From positions 246,707,644 through 246,771,643 of the forward strand of contig JAVMKO010000001.1 of assembly GCA_032164245.1 (NCBI GenBank): a DNA stretch of 64,000 bases, written 5' to 3'. This document shows positions 60,021-64,000 of the stretch, piece after piece; the stretch's first letter is position 1; each line of letters begins with the position of its first letter. Under the pieces are notes generated by a model. The model worked only from the letters and a program-made list of their open reading frames with translations. It ran no database searches and was not told the DNA's origin. The DNA comes from Sternotherus odoratus. Taxonomy: Eukaryota > Chordata > Testudines > Kinosternidae. The translations under genes were made by a program, and so were the position numbers.

Positions 60021-60680
60021 CTGGAACAATTGGAGAGTTCTATATGCTACATTCAGAGAAAAAAGGTGATAGATGACCTTATAAAAACCAAGATAGACTG
60101 GATATTGGAAAGACAGTTTCATGTTTGCAGACTCCATTTTGCTTTATGCTCATCATAACATATTTATCCAAGTGTATCATACACTTTTGTTACCCTCCAG
60201 ACCACTAAGTTTAATGAGTGATTTTATATTGTCATTTCTACCTTCAAGAAATCTTCAATTAATTTTAATCTAGTCCTGGTAAATTGTTGCTATTTAGTTT
60301 AATCACTTTATTTGTCCAGAGTGTGAGCATAAAACAAGAGAGGCAAGATAGTACATTATTCAGGATTTATTCTTTCCTCCACATAAACTGTTCTCTCTCA
60401 TCAAGCACTTTCTGAAAGTAGATTTCTCCAAGTTCCCAAACGTGACACTATACACAATCATAATATAATACTCTTAGTGGGAAGCTATATAGTGTAGCAT
60501 TGTTTCATTAATTTTTGTTAGGATACCAAAGTCTCTAATGTGCCTCATCTTTATTACCTAAATAAAAGAGTAGCTATATAGGGTGAGAAATAATGCAAAA
60601 AATCATGATTCCTTATCCTCAACTGTTTTCTTTTTTCCTGCCATCCTGTGGACTCACTGATTGTTATCTATTTTAAGAAT
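60021..60680. other. AT-rich intergenic stretch, possibly further CR1 decay
   Basis: No frame or named repeat. The first 300 bases may continue the CR1 copy on the left. Confidence 0.4.
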
Positions 60681-60737
60681 TTCTTCTTCTTCTTCTTCTT
60701 CTTCTTCTTCTTCTTCTTCTTCTTCTTCTTCTTCTTC
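60681..60737 (+). repeat. (TTC)19 microsatellite
   Basis: Uninterrupted run of TTC, 57 bp; a homopurine/homopyrimidine tract that may form triplex DNA and is likely to be length-variable. Confidence 0.97.
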
Positions 60738-60860
60738 ATGTCTTAATGAGTTTTCTTTCTTCTAGGCATTCTGCATCGCAAAAAGCTGCATATCTTGTAT
60801 TCTGGATAAAGCCTATAAATATCTTGACTGCATTATCGAGTAATGGGTGTAGATCTAGCA

Positions 60861-61050
60861 CAGAGATTGGCAGCGTTGGCACGTGGGACCACAGGGTAAG
60901 TACCACCACTTCCTGCAGCCCCCATCGGACCGGGACAGAAAATCACGGCTAGTGGGAACCATAGTCAGTGAAACAGCAGGTAAACAAAGTGGCAGGGCCT
61001 GCTAAGGGTGCTTACCATGCAGTCCCACGTGCCAACGTTGCCAATCCCTG
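60861..61050. mobile_element. Non-autonomous hAT element, complete, short
   Basis: The left end CAGAGATTGGCAGCGTTGGC and the right end, read on the minus strand, CAGGGATTGGCAACGTTGGC are inverted repeats; a perfect 8-bp TSD, ATCTAGCA, lies at 60853-60860 and 61051-61058. 190 bp: the middle part present in the copies at 50357 and 53750 is missing. Confidence 0.88.
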
Positions 61051-61058
61051 ATCTAGCA

Positions 61059-62038
61059 TATAATGTTTCAGGGTATTTATGGAACAGTATTCAACAATCA
61101 TGTTGGTATTTGACCGTGAGTAGAACTTATATATTTCTTAGAATGAGATATAAATCAAGTCATCAGATCCAGATTGATTTTATCAAATTTACGATGAATA
61201 TGGCATTCTATTTCAATGTATAGTATATCAAACTACATTAAATAAAGTCCCCCTGTTTTAGGAACTGAAAAGTATTAGTGTGCTTTCAAAATGGATGTTG
61301 GTTTTGCTCACCCAAATATTTCAGACCACAATGCTCATTTCCTTTTTATTGTTCTTAACCATGTATACAACCCTAGTGGGGAGTGATCGTTCTAAATGCC
61401 ATCATAAAATAGAAGCTACAGCTCAAACATTTTGTTCAAATCTAAGCTACTAGGCAATTCAGCTCCCTGACCTCATGAATGCTCACTGAACAAAATTAAT
61501 CACATGGGTCAATTTCTTTTCTGCTATAACTCCTAAACTATTGATGATGTGCACAATATTTTTAAAAGGCCCAAAACTAATTGAGTGAGATGGAAAAGGG
61601 AAAGAGGAGAGAAGATGCAGAAAGAAAGCCAACAAACTTATAAAGTAATTACATAATGCAAAAACTGATACTTACATTGAATCTTAACAATGGCCAAATG
61701 CTGTCTGTCACATCTATTGGTACACAAGAGACCCAAAAGAGAATACAGTTGACATGGTTTTGCCACATGGAGGGCCAAGGCAGACCACAGAAGATCAGTT
61801 TCAGGAAACTCCATGCATAACAAAGTTGATTTTGCATTGCATCTCTCAGAGGCAGCACAGAGGGTAGACTTGGAGGACACGGAAAGGGTGGGCCAGGGTA
61901 AACGGTTGCCAAGTTTTCTTGGGATAATGGTGAAGGGTTGCTTTCTTCTAACATTGAACAAGGAATTTTACTAAAATAAGGAAACCATTATCTCAAAAGC
62001 TACTGTCACAGACCTGGTAAAGCTTCCCTTCTGGACAT
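61059..62038. other. Intergenic stretch, nothing recognised
   Basis: Two overlapping minus-strand frames (61638-61961, 61649-61954) have no recognisable domain. Confidence 0.5.
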
Positions 62039-62046
62039 TTCACAGG

Positions 62047-62187
62047 CACTGTTCCCTCTAAGCTGTGTGTGTGCGCACGCACACAGATCCTAAACCCTGT
62101 GCACACGGTGAAACATCACGTGCACAAACATTTGCACAGAAGCCATTTTTTGCGCACACGGCCTGTCAAAAATTAGAGGGAACATTG
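62047..62187. mobile_element. Non-autonomous hAT element with an alternating GT/GC core
   Basis: The ends CACTGTTCCCTCTAA and, read on the minus strand, CAATGTTCCCTCTAA are inverted repeats with one mismatch; a perfect 8-bp TSD, TTCACAGG, is at 62039-62046 and 62188-62195. The core contains TGTGTGTGTGCGCACGCACA, an alternating purine-pyrimidine run. 141 bp, non-coding. Confidence 0.88.
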
Positions 62188-62195
62188 TTCACAGG

Positions 62196-64000
62196 CTGCT
62201 ATGTTTGGATCGCACCACACAGTCCCATACACTCTTAAGTTTTCATTAGTCTGGGTAAGTTGCAGCACTGTCTCTTTCCTTGTTCTCTTTGGCATAATTC
62301 CTGGGCACAGGCCCTCTCTTTGTTAGCCCTTCATGGAAAGCATACACCTGTGTTCTTCTCTCCCACCCACATGTCTCTGTCTTTGAGTTTTCAAATCCTA
62401 GCACCAACATCTGTTTGGTTTGTCCTGCTTCTGGGGAAATTCCCAAGTCTCAAACCCAAGTCCTTCATGCAGAGAAGTTGAAGAAAACTGTCTTTATCTA
62501 GGGTGCATATACTCCTTTTCTCTTCCTATGTAAAATCTATTCATATGCTGAGAGTTTTTAATGATCAACTTATTCATAGATAGACACACAAGCACCATGC
62601 CCCTGTCTCCCTACAAGAAGGAGCATGAGGCAGAACACAGTCAAAAGACAGTCAGACATAAGGATACAGACCACCCATCACTTCAAATTGAAATTTAAAA
62701 GTTGTACCTAGACGGATTCCCCAATTTGTGGCATTCATAATTTTTTTCTTCCTCTGCTTTACTCTAAACCTTCTCCTGGAATTTTCCCCAGCCTAACATC
62801 TTGATAGGGGTTTAAAGAAACAGTGCACATATCATTACAGAGTGGCCCTTGGCTCTTCCATTCCCAAGCCTATGGGATCTTTTAGTAGCAGAGGCACAGA
62901 TATGCAGCCACTTTTCATCAGGCTGGTAGCTCGAGTGCAATGATTCCTTCTAATTTATTCTGAGACCCCTTGCATTTACAGAAGCTTTTCACCGAGGAAT
63001 GCAGCATTTGGCCTCAAAGTAGGGTTGAGTATAATACATCTCTGGAAAGTGTATGGAGATCTGTAAAGTGATTGTAATACCTAAATGGCAAATGAAAATA
63101 AAAAGAAGGAACAAACATAAAAAGTAAGAGTGTGTATTTCAATGGAGCTAAACAATCACTTCCTGGCACAGACTTGAGTTAGGTATTGGGAGTAAGCTGC
63201 TCCACCCCAGGAAGAGCCCTATAAGAAATTGGGACTTCGAGACATCCCTGGTTCTTCTACTGCTTCCTCTTTGCCTTTTTGGGGATGAGGGTAATCATTT
63301 ACTACATGTTTAAACTAGCAGTGGTTCCCATGATGGCTCAGTTGGGCTGGTCAGCAAATGTGTGTGTGGAGCAATTCATCCCCGCTCCCTCCCCATGTGA
63401 TATGGGGGAAGTATGGAAGAACCTGCTTACTCAACATGGGAACCCAAGATGGGCTCTAAGGAGGGGCAGCAGGTTTCTTTTTTTCTCCCTTGTGCAGGTG
63501 TACAACCCTGGTCACAATCTGGCCCGTAAAACTTAATCAAAGCTAGCGCTGGTCTCAGAGTCTCCTGAAAGACAAATCTTGTTTTCAACGTGATTTAAAG
63601 GTAACAAGAGATGAGAGAAACAACTTTTCCAAGTGTTTGAAATGTTTCAATGAAATTGAGCTCTAGATTTTTGTCACTGATAAAAACGGGAGTCACATTT
63701 GCTCAACTACTCACATGCTTGAATTTTGGAAGAAACTACCAGAGAAAGCAGTGCCTCTTCCCAGAATAAGTGAGGAGCTCAAGGATGCCAACTGTAGCTT
63801 AGCCTTGGGTGGAGACAACTTGCAACCTCTCCTTGTGCCATTCATCTCAGGGTCCAACCAAATTAGAAACTTTGCCAAAGTTCTGCAAATATTTTCATTC
63901 TCAGACAAAACCAAACTGTTTTCAAAGAACCAGAAATTATGTTTCCACATGCTCTTGTTTTGTCTGGGACTAGAAACTGGAATGCCAAAATACTCTGTTC
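62196..64000. other. Intergenic stretch, nothing recognised
   Basis: No supported gene to the right edge. Frames such as 62246-62446 minus, 63279-63536 plus and 63711-63950 minus have no recognisable domain or repeat signature. Confidence 0.5.

Overview
This window looks like a gene-poor stretch of a non-avian sauropsid chromosome, most likely from a turtle. That is an inference from the repeat content: CR1 LINEs in both orientations, a Neptune-type Penelope-like element (PLE) and its short fold-back copies, several short non-autonomous hAT families with 8-bp target-site duplications (TSDs), an old MIR SINE, and a 5S rRNA-derived retroposon. I see no bacterial gene organisation, no tRNA or rRNA gene I would call functional, and no host exon I can support.

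The one long coding region is at the left edge. An uninterrupted frame runs from base 1 (open beyond the window) to the stop at 3867. It joins a Gag-like segment, a retroviral aspartic protease, a remnant of reverse transcriptase that lacks the catalytic palm, RNase H, an integrase with an intact DD35E triad, and an envelope transmembrane (TM) subunit, all in one frame. Canonical retroviruses use several frames and a spliced env message, so this is either a young internally deleted endogenous retrovirus or a retrovirus-derived host gene. Non-coding, LTR-like sequence with three minisatellites follows to about 6.5 kb.

From 6.5 to 64 kb the sequence is AT-rich and intergenic, with interspersed repeats. 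They are: a CR1 3' half (7.8-9.3 kb); an antisense LTR candidate (11.0-11.6); a TIR-bounded GC-rich segment with a palindromic PLE copy next to it (12.8-13.7); a CR1 5' half with ORF1 esterase and ORF2 endonuclease remnants (17.3-20.1); two copies of an LTR-like family (22.8 and 32.1); a TIR element full of AGCGC motifs (31.1-31.8); a Helitron-like element (36.5-36.9); antisense CR1 pieces (37.2, 50.9, 59.6); a CpG-rich fold-back element (38.4-38.9); the 5S-derived retroposon (39.5-39.8); a 287-bp duplication (42.0 and 43.5); the PLE with a nested hAT (53.6-55.3); an L2-like reverse transcriptase remnant (57.4-58.0); and hAT elements at 50.4, 53.8, 60.9 and 62.0 kb.

The genes do not form a pathway. 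What the window records is layered transposition. Nested insertions give some relative dates: the hAT at 53750 is younger than the PLE it splits, and the hAT fragment at 17912 lies inside an older CR1.
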